A stretch of 64,000 bases of DNA from Pseudarthrobacter sp. NamE5. GTDB taxonomy: Bacteria; Actinomycetota; Actinomycetes; Actinomycetales; Micrococcaceae. The stretch spans positions 1-64,000 of the forward strand of contig NZ_VAHO01000003.1 in the NCBI RefSeq assembly GCF_005796225.1, given 5' to 3'. Below, in pieces: positions 6,234 to 15,178 of the stretch. The notes beneath the pieces were generated by a model, which worked only from the letters and a program-made list of their open reading frames with translations, did no database searches and had not been told where the DNA came from. Within the stretch, counting starts at the first letter, position 1. Every line of letters begins with the position of its first letter. A program made the translations under genes and the position numbers.

Positions 6234-7931
6234 ATGGCACCCGCCGATTTCACCACCGGTGCCCGCCCGGTCAAAGCAGCCCGCGGCACTGAGCTCACCG
6301 CCAAGTCCTGGCAGACCGAAGCGCCGCTGCGCATGCTGATGAACAACCTGGATCCCGAGGTGGCTGAACGCCCGGACGACCTGGTGGTCTACGGCGGCAC
6401 CGGCCGCGCCGTCCGGTCCTGGGCAGCGTTTGACGCCATCACCCGCACCCTGGAAACCATGGAAAAGGATGAGACCCTTATGGTCCAGTCCGGTAAGCCC
6501 GTGGGGGTGTTCCGCACCAACGAGTGGGCACCGCGCGTGCTCCTGGCCAACTCCAACCTCGTGGGGGACTGGGCCACCTGGCCCGAGTTCCGCCGCCTCG
6601 AGGCCGAGGGGCTGATGATGTACGGCCAGATGACCGCCGGGTCCTGGATCTACATCGGCACCCAAGGCATCCTGCAGGGCACTTTCGAAACCTTCGCCGC
6701 GATCGCCCGGAAGCTCAACGGGGAAGAGAACGGCACCCTCGCCGGAACCCTCACCCTCACCGGCGGTTGCGGCGGCATGGGTGGTGCCCAGCCGCTCGCC
6801 GTCACGCTGAACGAGGGCGCCTGCCTGATTGTCGACGTCGACGAGACCCGCCTGCGCCGCCGCGCCGGCAAGCGCTACCTGGACGAGGTGGAAACCGACC
6901 TTGACGCCGCCATCGCCAAGGTGCTCAAGGCCAAGGAGGAGCGCCGCGGCTGGTCTGTAGGCTATGTTGGCAACGCCGCTGAGGTGTTCCCCGAAATCCT
7001 CCGCCGCCACAGGGCCGGCGAACTCACCGTGGACATCGTCACCGACCAGACCTCCGCCCATGATCCGCTGTCCTACCTTCCCGAGGGCATCTCCGTGGCG
7101 GAGTGGCACCGTGAAGCCGAAGCTGATCCCGAAGGCTTCACCAAGAAGGCCCAGGCCTCGATGGCCAGGCATGTCCAGGCCATGGTGGAATTCCAGGACG
7201 CCGGCGCCGAGGTGTTCGACTACGGCAACTCCATCCGGGACGAAGCCCGCAAGGGCGGCTACGAACGGGCGTTCGAGTTCCCCGGCTTCGTCCCGGCCTA
7301 CATCCGCCCCCTGTTCTGCGAAGGGCTGGGCCCCTTCCGCTGGGTGGCGCTCTCCGGCGACCCGGAGGACATCGCCGTGACGGACCAGGCCATCAAGGAA
7401 CTGTTCCCGGAGAACAAGCACCTCCACCGCTGGATCGACGCCGCGGGCGAACGGGTCGAGTTCGAAGGCCTGCCGGCGCGTATCTGCTGGCTCGGTTACG
7501 GCGAACGCCACAAGGCCGGGCTGCTGTTCAACCAGCTCGTGAAGGAAGGCAAGGTCAAGGCTCCCATCGTCATCGGCCGCGACCACCTGGACTCCGGCTC
7601 CGTCGCCTCCCCCTACCGGGAAACGGAAGCCATGGCCGACGGCTCCGACGCCATCGCCGACTGGCCCCTGCTGAACGCCCTGATCAACACCGCCTCCGGC
7701 GCCACCTGGGTCTCCCTGCACCACGGCGGCGGTGTTGGCATCGGCCGGTCCATCCACGCCGGACAGGTTTCCGTTGCCGACGGAACCGATCTCGCCGCCC
7801 AGAAACTCGAACGCCTCCTCACTAACGACCCCGGCATGGGCATCATCCGCCATGCCGATGCAGGCTACGAGCGTGCCCTCGACGTCGCCAAGGAACGCGG
7901 CGTCCGCATCCCCATGAACGAGAGTGAATAA
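6234..7931 (+). CDS. hutU: Urocanate hydratase
   Basis: Converts urocanate to imidazolone propionate, the second step of histidine degradation, using tightly bound NAD+ as an electrophile. The 565-residue length is normal for bacterial HutU. The Gly-rich [13 protein letters not shown] segment (about residues 177-190) and the segment around [14 protein letters not shown] (about residues 417-430, holding the active-site Cys) are typical, as is the C-terminal [21 protein letters not shown] at 6234 has TAAGGAG 6 bases upstream. The stop is 2 bases from the hutH start, so the two are co-translated. Cytoplasmic. Confidence 0.97.
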   Translation: MAPADFTTGARPVKAARGTELTAKSWQTEAPLRMLMNNLDPEVAERPDDLVVYGGTGRAVRSWAAFDAITRTLETMEKDETLMVQSGKPVGVFRTNEWAPRVLLANSNLVGDWATWPEFRRLEAEGLMMYGQMTAGSWIYIGTQGILQGTFETFAAIARKLNGEENGTLAGTLTLTGGCGGMGGAQPLAVTLNEGACLIVDVDETRLRRRAGKRYLDEVETDLDAAIAKVLKAKEERRGWSVGYVGNAAEVFPEILRRHRAGELTVDIVTDQTSAHDPLSYLPEGISVAEWHREAEADPEGFTKKAQASMARHVQAMVEFQDAGAEVFDYGNSIRDEARKGGYERAFEFPGFVPAYIRPLFCEGLGPFRWVALSGDPEDIAVTDQAIKELFPENKHLHRWIDAAGERVEFEGLPARICWLGYGERHKAGLLFNQLVKEGKVKAPIVIGRDHLDSGSVASPYRETEAMADGSDAIADWPLLNALINTASGATWVSLHHGGGVGIGRSIHAGQVSVADGTDLAAQKLERLLTNDPGMGIIRHADAGYERALDVAKERGVRIPMNESE

Positions 7932-7933
7932 AC

Positions 7934-9526
7934 ATGAGCACGATTACCCACGAACCGCTGACCGTCACCCTCGGAACCAGCGGTGTCACGCCCGAGGATG
8001 TGCTCGCCGTCGCGCGCCACAACGCTCAGGTGACCATCTCCCCGGAAGCACTGGAAACAGTAGCCAAGGTACGTGCCCACATCGACGACCTCGCCGCCAG
8101 CGACGTCCCGGCCTATGGCATTTCCACCGGCTTCGGCGCACTGGCTAACCGCCACATCCCGAACGAACTGCGCACCCAGCTCCAAAAGAGCCTGATCCGC
8201 AGTCACGCGGCCGGCATGGGGCCCGCGGTGGAGCGGGAAGTGGTGCGCGGCATCATGTTCCTGCGGGCCAAGACCCTCGCCTCCGGCCGCACCGGCGTCC
8301 GTCCCGTGGTCCTGCAGACCATGGTGGACGTCCTGAACGCGGGCATTACGCCAGTGGTCCGCGAGTTCGGTTCCCTTGGCTGCTCCGGGGACCTTGCCCC
8401 GCTGTCCCACTGTGCGCTGGTGCTGATGGGTGAAGGCGAGGCGGAGGGGCCCGACGGCGAGTATTTCGGCGGAGCAGGGCAGCGAACCGTCGCCGAACTG
8501 CTTGCCGACCACGGCATCGAGCCGGTAACCCTCGCCGAGAAGGAAGGACTGGCGCTGGTCAACGGCACCGAGGGCATGCTGGGCATGCTCCTCATGGCCA
8601 TCGCGGACCTTCGCCAGCTGCTGACGACGGCGGACATCACCGCCGCGATGAGCGTCGAGGCCCTGCTGGGCACCGACCAGGTGTTCCTGCCGGAGCTCCA
8701 TGCAGCGCTGCGTCCACATCCGGGGCAGGCCGCGAGCGCAGACAACATGCTGCGCGTGCTGTCCGATTCCCCCATCGTGGCGTCTCACAAGGTGGGCGAC
8801 TCCCGGGTGCAGGATGCGTATTCGCTCCGATGCGCCCCCCAGGTTGCCGGCGCTGTCAGGGACACCCTGGACCACGCAGCGCTGGTGGCGTCCCGGGAAC
8901 TCGCTGCCGCCATCGACAACCCCGTGGTCCTTCCCGACGGCCGGGTCAGCTCCAACGGAAACTTCCACGGCGCCCCGGTAGCGTATGTCCTGGACTTCCT
9001 GGCCATTGCGGTCGCCGACCTGGGCTCCATTGCCGAGCGGCGGACGGACCGGATGCTGGACCCGGCCCGGTCCCACGGCCTGCCTGCCTTCCTTGCCGCT
9101 GACCCGGGCGTGGACTCCGGCCTCATGATTGCCCAGTACACCCAGGCGGGGCTGGTCTCCGACAACAAGCGGCTGGCTGTCCCGGCTTCGGTCGACTCTA
9201 TTCCGAGTTCAGCCATGCAGGAGGACCATGTCTCCATGGGCTGGCACGCGGCGCGCAAGCTGCGGAAAGCCGTGGAGAACCTGCGCCGCGTCCTGGCCAT
9301 TGAGCTGGTGACGTCGGCACGTGCCCTGGACATCCGCACGCAGCTCTCCGGCGGGGTGCTGACACCGGGACCGGCAGGTGCCGCCGTCGTATCCGCGCTG
9401 CGGAACGTGGTGGGCGGGCCGGGGACGGACCGGTTCCTGTCGCCTGAACTGCAGGCCGCAGACCTGCTGGTCGCTTCGGGCGAGGTGCGCCGGGCGGCGG
9501 AATCGGCCGTGGGAGACCTCGCCTGA
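7934..9526 (+). CDS. hutH: Histidine ammonia-lyase
   Basis: Deaminates L-histidine to urocanate, the first step of the pathway. 530 residues, typical length. The lyase class I fold is evident from the catalytic Tyr in YGISTGFGALANR (Tyr61) and from GSLGCSGDLAPLSH. The tripeptide that cyclises to the MIO electrophile is Cys150-Ser151-Gly152 here; the textbook sequence is Ala-Ser-Gly. The Ser and Gly needed for the cyclised group are present, so activity is expected. It directly follows hutU. The reversed order U-H without hutI or hutG alongside means the pathway is scattered in this genome. Confidence 0.97.
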   Translation: MSTITHEPLTVTLGTSGVTPEDVLAVARHNAQVTISPEALETVAKVRAHIDDLAASDVPAYGISTGFGALANRHIPNELRTQLQKSLIRSHAAGMGPAVEREVVRGIMFLRAKTLASGRTGVRPVVLQTMVDVLNAGITPVVREFGSLGCSGDLAPLSHCALVLMGEGEAEGPDGEYFGGAGQRTVAELLADHGIEPVTLAEKEGLALVNGTEGMLGMLLMAIADLRQLLTTADITAAMSVEALLGTDQVFLPELHAALRPHPGQAASADNMLRVLSDSPIVASHKVGDSRVQDAYSLRCAPQVAGAVRDTLDHAALVASRELAAAIDNPVVLPDGRVSSNGNFHGAPVAYVLDFLAIAVADLGSIAERRTDRMLDPARSHGLPAFLAADPGVDSGLMIAQYTQAGLVSDNKRLAVPASVDSIPSSAMQEDHVSMGWHAARKLRKAVENLRRVLAIELVTSARALDIRTQLSGGVLTPGPAGAAVVSALRNVVGGPGTDRFLSPELQAADLLVASGEVRRAAESAVGDLA

Positions 9527-9688
9527 TTCCGAATGATCTTCAGCTACTACGCGCCGAACGTCCACCTGCCGGAATTTCTGCCGTCACGGGCAGCAGGGGG
9601 CCAGTGAGTGTAGTAGAACTGAAGGTGTAGTGAAAGTCACATCACAGACGCTGTGGCGCCGAACGTATACAAAGGGGTAGAAGTTCAA

Positions 9689-9925
9689 ATGAAAGCACGT
9701 GGGGCAGTCTTATCCAGGCGAAACGCCCATGCCGCCGCTGTTTCCGACTGGAGGACCCTCCAGGCCGGGGACCGCGTCGAGGTCATCAAGCATGCGCATG
9801 TGGTTGCTGCCGGGGAGGTGGAAGAGGTGTCGCAGAGCGGAAACGTCCTGTGGCTCGTGCCGGCCGGCCCTGCCGAGAAGCAGCTGTTCCTGAAGTCCGA
9901 CGGCGTGCAGGTGCGCCGCGCGTAG
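9689..9925 (+). CDS. Small SH3-like hypothetical protein (78 aa)
   Basis: Start ATG at 9689 (MKARGAVLSRRN) follows an AAAGGGG element; an in-frame upstream GTG at 9653 would add 12 unlikely residues. The protein has short beta strands: DRVEVIKHAHVVAAGEVEEV, then GNVLWLVPAGPAEKQLFLKS and DGVQVRRA. This looks like a KOW/SH3-type small barrel such as those in translation-related or regulatory proteins. No specific family is recognised. It is followed 22 bases later by a strong terminator, so it is a monocistronic unit. Confidence 0.7.
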   Translation: MKARGAVLSRRNAHAAAVSDWRTLQAGDRVEVIKHAHVVAAGEVEEVSQSGNVLWLVPAGPAEKQLFLKSDGVQVRRA

Positions 9926-9947
9926 CAGCCCCGAGAGATACAACAAA

Positions 9948-9984
9948 AAAATCCCCGTCCTGCTTCGGCAGGGCGGGGATTTTC
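9948..9984 (+). terminator. Strong rho-independent terminator
   Basis: AAAATCCCCGTCCTGC pairs with its complement (one G-U) around a TTCG tetraloop. It is followed by T's, preceded by an A run, and probably works in both directions. Confidence 0.95.
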
Positions 9985-10032
9985 TGTTGCTGGGGCAACC
10001 GTTTTTTGACGCGGCTGCAGAAGAGGGCCTGG

Positions 10033-10293
10033 TCAGGCCGCGACGGCCTCGTAGGTTTCGCCGAACGGTACGGATTCGTCGAGGGCAACGGTGTAGCGGC
10101 CTGGGTGCAGCCTGGTGACCAGGATGCCGCAGGACGCTTCCTGTGCCGCAACCTCGATCAGCTCGGCAACTGCCTCTTCCAGTCCTGCGTGGACTTCGTC
10201 CGCGCTCGAAAACGCAAGGTCGATGGACCTGCCGGCAGGAACTTCGGCAGGGTTGGAAACGGCGGGGGTCCGTTCCATGGTGACTGTTGTCAT
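10033..10293 (-). CDS. Small hypothetical protein (86 aa)
   Basis: A compact alpha/beta sequence: after a Pro/Thr-rich N-terminus, SADEVHAGLEEAVAELIEVA forms an amphipathic helix, followed by CGILVTRLHPGRYTVALDES (two strands). No membrane segment or catalytic motif. The arrangement helix-strand-strand resembles small ligand- or protein-binding modules, but I cannot name a family. Convergent with the preceding SH3-like gene across the shared terminator at 9948-9984; divergent from the FAH gene. ATG at 10293 has only a weak ribosome binding site. Confidence 0.65.
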   Translation of the reverse strand: MTTVTMERTPAVSNPAEVPAGRSIDLAFSSADEVHAGLEEAVAELIEVAAQEASCGILVTRLHPGRYTVALDESVPFGETYEAVAA

Positions 10294-10513
10294 GAGGTGA
10301 ACTTTCTGTGTTTCATGCCTGGTGGCCCCACAATTCTACCGGCTGCTCAAGGCAAATGTCAGATGTCTGCCCTTTCCGAGCTCGGCACCGGCCTTTCTTC
10401 CGTTGTCGATCCGGCCCTGGCAGGCAGTCACAATAGGCTGCTTTTGGCCCCGGCCGCCCGCCTGGGCAACGATGGAAAGAGCCGTGAACATCCATAGATC
10501 GAAGGAGATCCGA

Positions 10514-11404
10514 ATGAAAATCATGCGCCTCGGTGACATAGGCAAGGAACAGCCGGCGGTCCTGGTTCCCTCTCAGGAGGGCGCCGCCCAGTACTACAGC
10601 CTGTTGCCGTTGACGCAGGATGTGGACGGTGCATTCCTGGCAGGCGGGGGAGTCGGCAAAGTCCGGGACGCACTGGAAGCCGCCACCCTGCCGGTGCTCG
10701 AAGGTGCCGAAGGGCTCAGGGTGGGGGCACCGGTGGCACGGCCGGGATCCATCGTTGGAGTCGGGATGAACTACGCAGCCCACGCCGCCGAGTCCGGTTC
10801 CGCGCCGCCGGAAATCCCCGTGGTTTTCCTGAAGCCAAGCAACACGGCAGCGGGACCCTTTGACGCCGCTCCCATCCCGCCGCACTCCAGCAGGTACGAC
10901 TGGGAAGTGGAACTGGGGATCGTGATCGGGCGCGAAGCCAGCTACCTGGAATCCCCGGCGGAGGCGACGGCCTGCATCGCAGGATACGTCACTGCGAATG
11001 ACCTGTCTGAGCGCGAGTATCAGCTTCCTGGCGCGGCCGGACAGTGGACCAAGGGTAAGTCACTCCCGGGGTCCACGCCCCTGGGCCCCTGGCTTGTTCC
11101 GGCAGAAGATATCGACGGCGGCAACCTGGCGTTGCGCAGCTGGGTCAATGGGGAGCCGCGCCAGGACTCAGCCACCTCCGAGCTCATTTTCGACGCACCC
11201 ACCCTGGTCCAGCATTGCAGCCAGTACATGCGACTGGAGCCCGGTGATGTGATTCTCACCGGGACTCCAGAGGGTGTGGCCCTAAGCGGCCGCTTCCCCT
11301 ACCTCCGGCCGGGCGATGTGGTGGAGGTAGAGGTTGAGGGGCTGGGCCGCCAGCGCCAGCAACTATATCGGGCAGGACAGGCAGGCCGGCCCGGGCCGGA
11401 CTAA
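10514..11404 (+). CDS. Fumarylacetoacetate hydrolase family protein
   Basis: 296 residues starting at ATG 10514, 6 bases after GAAGGAG; a longer upstream frame has no ribosome binding site. The C-terminal FAH fold (from about residue 75) shows GVGMNYAAHAAES, the metal-binding acidic motif WEVELGIVIG, and the closing GTPEGVAL loop. Members hydrolyse or decarboxylate acylpyruvate-like compounds (FAH, HpcE, acylpyruvases, oxaloacetate decarboxylases) with Mg2+ or Mn2+. The substrate cannot be read from sequence. Being next to the tricarboxylate uptake genes hints at a keto-acid substrate, but it is transcribed towards them. Its TAA overlaps the stop of the convergent stress gene. Confidence 0.9.
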   Translation: MKIMRLGDIGKEQPAVLVPSQEGAAQYYSLLPLTQDVDGAFLAGGGVGKVRDALEAATLPVLEGAEGLRVGAPVARPGSIVGVGMNYAAHAAESGSAPPEIPVVFLKPSNTAAGPFDAAPIPPHSSRYDWEVELGIVIGREASYLESPAEATACIAGYVTANDLSEREYQLPGAAGQWTKGKSLPGSTPLGPWLVPAEDIDGGNLALRSWVNGEPRQDSATSELIFDAPTLVQHCSQYMRLEPGDVILTGTPEGVALSGRFPYLRPGDVVEVEVEGLGRQRQQLYRAGQAGRPGPD

Positions 11405-11793
11405 CCGGCCTTTACCGCCAGGACCGGGCAGTCGGCCTCGAGCAGGATGCGCTGGGAGACGCTGCCCATGATGAGCTTGCCTACCGGCGTGCGCCGGCGG
11501 AGCCCGATCACGATCAGGTCAGCATTGTTCTCCTCTGCGGCGTCCAGCACTTCAGCGGCGGCATCGTGGCCACGGACCGGCTGCTTGATCACGTGGTCGA
11601 TGCCCTGGATGGCCAGCCGGTCCTCGATGCTCTGGATCTCTGGCTCCTGGGCGTAGCGGTTGTCCACCAGCGCGTCGCCCTTGGACGAGTTGATGACCAA
11701 CAGTTTTGTGTTGTTCTTGCGGGCTTCGGCAATGGCCTGGGTGAGGGCTGCTTCGCCCTCGGGTGTCGGGACGTATCCCACCACGATGGTCAT
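11401..11793 (-). CDS. Universal stress protein, single domain
   Basis: 130 residues, one USP alpha/beta domain: strand [17 protein letters not shown], then GDALVDN, and the ATP-binding loop [17 protein letters not shown] (a variant of G-x2-G-x9-G-S) near the end. It starts within the last codons of tctA (ATGA overlap at 11790-11793), so it is the last gene of the tctCBA operon and its product probably modulates or accompanies tricarboxylate uptake under stress. That placement is unusual enough to be informative, but the role is inferred. Confidence 0.93.
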   Translation of the reverse strand: MTIVVGYVPTPEGEAALTQAIAEARKNNTKLLVINSSKGDALVDNRYAQEPEIQSIEDRLAIQGIDHVIKQPVRGHDAAAEVLDAAEENNADLIVIGLRRRTPVGKLIMGSVSQRILLEADCPVLAVKAG

Positions 11794-13430
11794 GGTGTCT
11801 CCTTCTTGTCTTGGTGGGCGCTGCTGTCGGAAGCTGCCGTGCCATCCGCAAGGACGCGGTTGTCCGCATGGACGGGGTTGCCGGCAGGGGCGGAGCTGCC
11901 TGAGTGGGCGGCAGTTGCCTCGGCCGTCGACACGGTATTGGCGGCCGGGCGGTTCCGCCGGACCAGCTTGAAGAGCAGCGGCCACGCCAGGATGAGTCCC
12001 ACGATGATGTAGATAACGACGGCGATCGGCTCGCTGAAGAGGCCGACGGGGTCGCCGGCACTGAGCTGCAGGGTCTTGCGGAGCTGGCCTTCAATGCGCG
12101 GCCCCAGAATGACGCCGAGGATCAGCGGGAGGACGGGAAGCCCGAAGCGCCGCATCATGAAGCCGAGTGCGCCGAGCACCAGCAGGATCACCAGGTCGAA
12201 CGCCTGCAAATTCACGGAGTAGGCGCCCAGCGTGGCGAAGAACAGGATGCCTGCGTACAGGTATGGCCGGGGCAGCTGCAGGAGCTTGGCCCACAGCGGA
12301 GCCAGCGGGAGGTTGATCAGCAGGAGCAGCAGGTTGCCGATGAAGAGGCTCGCGATCAGCGCCCACACCAGGGGTCCCTGGCTTGAGAAGAGCTGCGGGC
12401 CCGGCTGAATGCCGTAGGAGGTGAACGCGGCCAGCATGACGGCGGCGGTGGCATTGGTGGGCAGGCCGAGTGCCAGCATGGGCGTCAGGGTGCCGGCGGC
12501 TGCAGCGTTGTTGGCAGCTTCCGGACCGGCAACGCCTTCGATGGCGCCCTTGCCGAATTCCTCGGGATGTTTGCTGAGGCGCTTCTCGGTGACGTAGGAG
12601 AGGAAGGTGGGGATTTCCGCGCCACCGGCGGGCAGGGCGCCGAACGGGAAGCCGAAGGCCGTGCCGCGGAGCCAGGGCTTCCAGGAGCGGCCCCAGTCCT
12701 TCTTGCCCATCCAGGGCCGGCCCACCGGGATGACGTGCAGCGGGGTGCGGCGCAGGTGGGCGGCAACCCACAGGGCTTCGCCCACTGCGAAGATGGCCAC
12801 GGCCACCACCACGATGTCCAGGCCGTCCGCGAGGAGCGGCTGGCCGAAGGTCAGGCGGCGCTGGCCGGTGACTGAGTCGATGCCCACCAGGCCGATGGCC
12901 AGGCCAAGGCCCAGGGAAGCGAACCCGCGGAGCCGGGACGAGCCGAGCACTGCGGTGACGGCCAGCAGGGCCAGAACCATGATGGCGAAGTAGCTGGGGG
13001 CACCCAGGCTGACAGCGAATTCAACGACGATGGGTGCGCAGACGGCGAGGAGGGCGGTGCCGATGGTGCCGGCGATGAAGGAGCCGATGGCCGCCGTCGC
13101 CAGCGCCTGCGCGGCCCGCCCGGCCTTGGCCATCTTGTTGCCCTCAATGGCCGTCACCACCGACGACGATTCACCGGGTGTGTTCAAGAGGATGGACGTG
13201 GTGGAACCGCCGTACATGCCGCCGTAGTAGATGCCGGCGAACATGATGAAGGCGCTGGTGGGCTCCAGCGCGTAGGTGACCGGAAGGAGCAGGGCCACGG
13301 TCATGGCCGGGCCCAGGCCCGGAAGGACCCCGACGGCGGTGCCCAGGAGGACGCCGATCACGGCGTACAGGAAGTTCATGGGGGTGAGGGCGGTGGCAAA
13401 ACCGTCCATCAGTGAGGACCAGACGTCCAT
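11790..13430 (-). CDS. tctA: Tripartite tricarboxylate transporter, large membrane subunit
   Basis: 546-residue TctA permease with about 11-12 helices. Conserved signatures are present: [20 protein letters not shown] near the N-terminus and [21 protein letters not shown] Ser/Ala/Asn-rich, Pro-poor tail of about 40 residues follows the last helix. TctA moves citrate or related di/tricarboxylates with Na+ or H+ across the membrane, fed by the TctC binding protein. The start overlaps tctB by ATGA; the stop overlaps the stress gene. Substrate (citrate, tricarballylate, or other) is undetermined. Confidence 0.95.
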   Translation of the reverse strand: MDVWSSLMDGFATALTPMNFLYAVIGVLLGTAVGVLPGLGPAMTVALLLPVTYALEPTSAFIMFAGIYYGGMYGGSTTSILLNTPGESSSVVTAIEGNKMAKAGRAAQALATAAIGSFIAGTIGTALLAVCAPIVVEFAVSLGAPSYFAIMVLALLAVTAVLGSSRLRGFASLGLGLAIGLVGIDSVTGQRRLTFGQPLLADGLDIVVVAVAIFAVGEALWVAAHLRRTPLHVIPVGRPWMGKKDWGRSWKPWLRGTAFGFPFGALPAGGAEIPTFLSYVTEKRLSKHPEEFGKGAIEGVAGPEAANNAAAAGTLTPMLALGLPTNATAAVMLAAFTSYGIQPGPQLFSSQGPLVWALIASLFIGNLLLLLINLPLAPLWAKLLQLPRPYLYAGILFFATLGAYSVNLQAFDLVILLVLGALGFMMRRFGLPVLPLILGVILGPRIEGQLRKTLQLSAGDPVGLFSEPIAVVIYIIVGLILAWPLLFKLVRRNRPAANTVSTAEATAAHSGSSAPAGNPVHADNRVLADGTAASDSSAHQDKKETP

Positions 13431-13933
13431 CAGAGGATTCCTTCCAGGAGTCCGGCAGGCAACGCGATGCCGAGGCCGAGGTAGAAGCCGTAGAAGGTCA
13501 GCAGGGACAGGGCAACGGAGATGAGCCCGTCCCGGACATAGCGGCGGCTGCCCAATGCCAGGACGCTGCCCCAGAACAGGACCGTGCCGGAGATGACCCA
13601 GCCGGCCCAGTCGATGAGCAGGATGTTCAGGATGAATGCGCCTGCCAGGGGCAGGATGGTTTTCCAGTCGGCGGGGTGCGTGAGGTCAATGTCCTCGCCG
13701 CCTTCCGCCTCGCCCTGGCCGCCCCGGATCACGTTGATGGCCAGAAGGACCGCGCAGACCACCAGCAGTCCGGCCACGATGTACGGAACCGTCTTGGGGC
13801 CCACCGGGTCCGATTGGGAGTACGGGGTTACCAGGCCGTTGGCGTCCAGGAAGACCAGGACGCCGGCCGCGCCGAGCAGGAGTGCAACTCCCAGCTCGGC
13901 GCGGCCCTTAAGGCCTGTGGTCAGGGAGCTCAC
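13430..13933 (-). CDS. tctB: Tripartite tricarboxylate transporter, small membrane subunit
   Basis: 167 residues with four predicted helices ([80 protein letters not shown]) and a hydrophilic loop after the second, the usual TctB layout. GTG start at 13933 overlaps the tctC stop (GTGA). It works with TctA in the membrane; its exact role is not established. Confidence 0.92.
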   Translation of the reverse strand: MSSLTTGLKGRAELGVALLLGAAGVLVFLDANGLVTPYSQSDPVGPKTVPYIVAGLLVVCAVLLAINVIRGGQGEAEGGEDIDLTHPADWKTILPLAGAFILNILLIDWAGWVISGTVLFWGSVLALGSRRYVRDGLISVALSLLTFYGFYLGLGIALPAGLLEGIL

Positions 13934-14940
13934 GCCAACCCAAGCTTGGTGAGGACGTCCGCCACCCGCTTGTCCTGCTCGGTGAGGAACGTTTCGAACT
14001 CTTCGCCGGTGATGAAGGCGTCGGACCAGCTGTGGGTCTTCAGCGCTTCCTTCCAGCCTTCGCTTTCGTGCATCTTCTCAAGGGCGGCGATCATGGAAGC
14101 CTTGTCCTCGTCGCTGATGCCCGGAGGGGCCACGATGCCGCGCCAGTTGGTGAACACCAGGTCGATGTTGGATTCCTTCAGCGTGGGGGCGTCCACGCCT
14201 TCCAGGCGCTCTTCGCCGCTGGTGGCCAGAACGCGGACCTCGCCGGATTCGATCTGCTGCAGGTATTCACCGGCACCGGAAGCGGCAAAGCCCAGCTTGT
14301 TGCCGAGGATCGCGGGCAGGAGGTCTCCGCCGCCGTCGTAGGAAACGAAGTTCACCTTGGTGGCATCGATGCCGACTGCTCCCGCGAGCTGCATGGGCAG
14401 GAGGTGGTCGGGGCCACCGGGGGAGGAGCCGCCGCCCACGGAAATGGAAGCCGGATCGGCTTTCCAGGCGGCCACCAGGTCGTCGATGGTCTTGTAGGGG
14501 GAGTCCTTGCTGACCATGATGGCGCCGGGTTCTTCGATGAGCCGGGCCAGCGGTGTGGTCTCGGTCAGCTTGGACTCGGACTTGTTGGTGTAGCTCGCGC
14601 CCACCACGCCCAGGCCCATGAGCATGGCGAGATCGCCGTTGCCCTTTTCGTTGACCACGCGGGCCAGGCCTACGGTGCCGCCGGCGCCGGCGAGGTTGAA
14701 GACCTCGGTGTTGCTGGTGATCTTCTCGTCCTCGAGGACCTTCGCAGCTGCACGGGCGGTGGTGTCGTAGCCGCCGCCCGGGGTGTTGGGGACCATGATC
14801 TGCAGTCCGGTGATGGGGCCGGCGGCAGCGCTGGAGCTCTCCGAACCGGTGGTGCTCTTGCCGGTGGCGCCGCAGCCGGTGGCCATCAGGGCGATGCCGG
14901 CGGCGACGGCGGCGACTCGCAATGCGCGGATCTGGCGCAT
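13930..14940 (-). CDS. tctC: Tripartite tricarboxylate transporter binding lipoprotein
   Basis: 336-residue extracytoplasmic binding protein (Bug/TctC family). Signal peptide with lipobox LMATGC, lipidated Cys23. Mature protein shows MVPNTPGGGYDTTARAAAKV near the start (binding loop of the family) and the usual two-lobe pattern. It is the first gene of tctCBA and transcribed away from the CitA/CitB-type kinase genes, which probably respond to the same substrate. Confidence 0.94.
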   Translation of the reverse strand: MRQIRALRVAAVAAGIALMATGCGATGKSTTGSESSSAAAGPITGLQIMVPNTPGGGYDTTARAAAKVLEDEKITSNTEVFNLAGAGGTVGLARVVNEKGNGDLAMLMGLGVVGASYTNKSESKLTETTPLARLIEEPGAIMVSKDSPYKTIDDLVAAWKADPASISVGGGSSPGGPDHLLPMQLAGAVGIDATKVNFVSYDGGGDLLPAILGNKLGFAASGAGEYLQQIESGEVRVLATSGEERLEGVDAPTLKESNIDLVFTNWRGIVAPPGISDEDKASMIAALEKMHESEGWKEALKTHSWSDAFITGEEFETFLTEQDKRVADVLTKLGLA

Positions 14941-14977
14941 GTGTTCCTCTTCTCAGTGATGCAATTCTGTACAAAAT

Positions 14978-14994
14978 GATCAGCGGACCTGATC
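14978..14994. promoter_or_regulatory. Perfect dyad between tctC and the sensor kinase gene
   Basis: GATCAG-N5-CTGATC lies about 40 bases before the tctC start in the divergent spacer (14941-15178). It is a candidate operator, possibly for the CitB-like regulator. Confidence 0.4.
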
Positions 14995-15178
14995 TGTCCT
15001 TCGATGCTAGGTCCCGCCGTGACGGCGATCACTCTTGTGTACGCAGAAAAAGTTAAGTTCATTGCGTTCACGTTTCCGGCCTCCCACCTGGGCACCCAAT
15101 GCCGGGGCTACGCTGGGATATAGTTCCCGGTACTGCCGCCGTACCGTGCCGGCATCAGAAACAAAAGGAATCCACGCA

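Noticed and set aside
5880..7853. Very long open frame opposite hutU and iclR (over 650 codons, minus strand)
   Set aside because: It is antisense to two well-supported genes and follows from GC-rich third positions; no family match.
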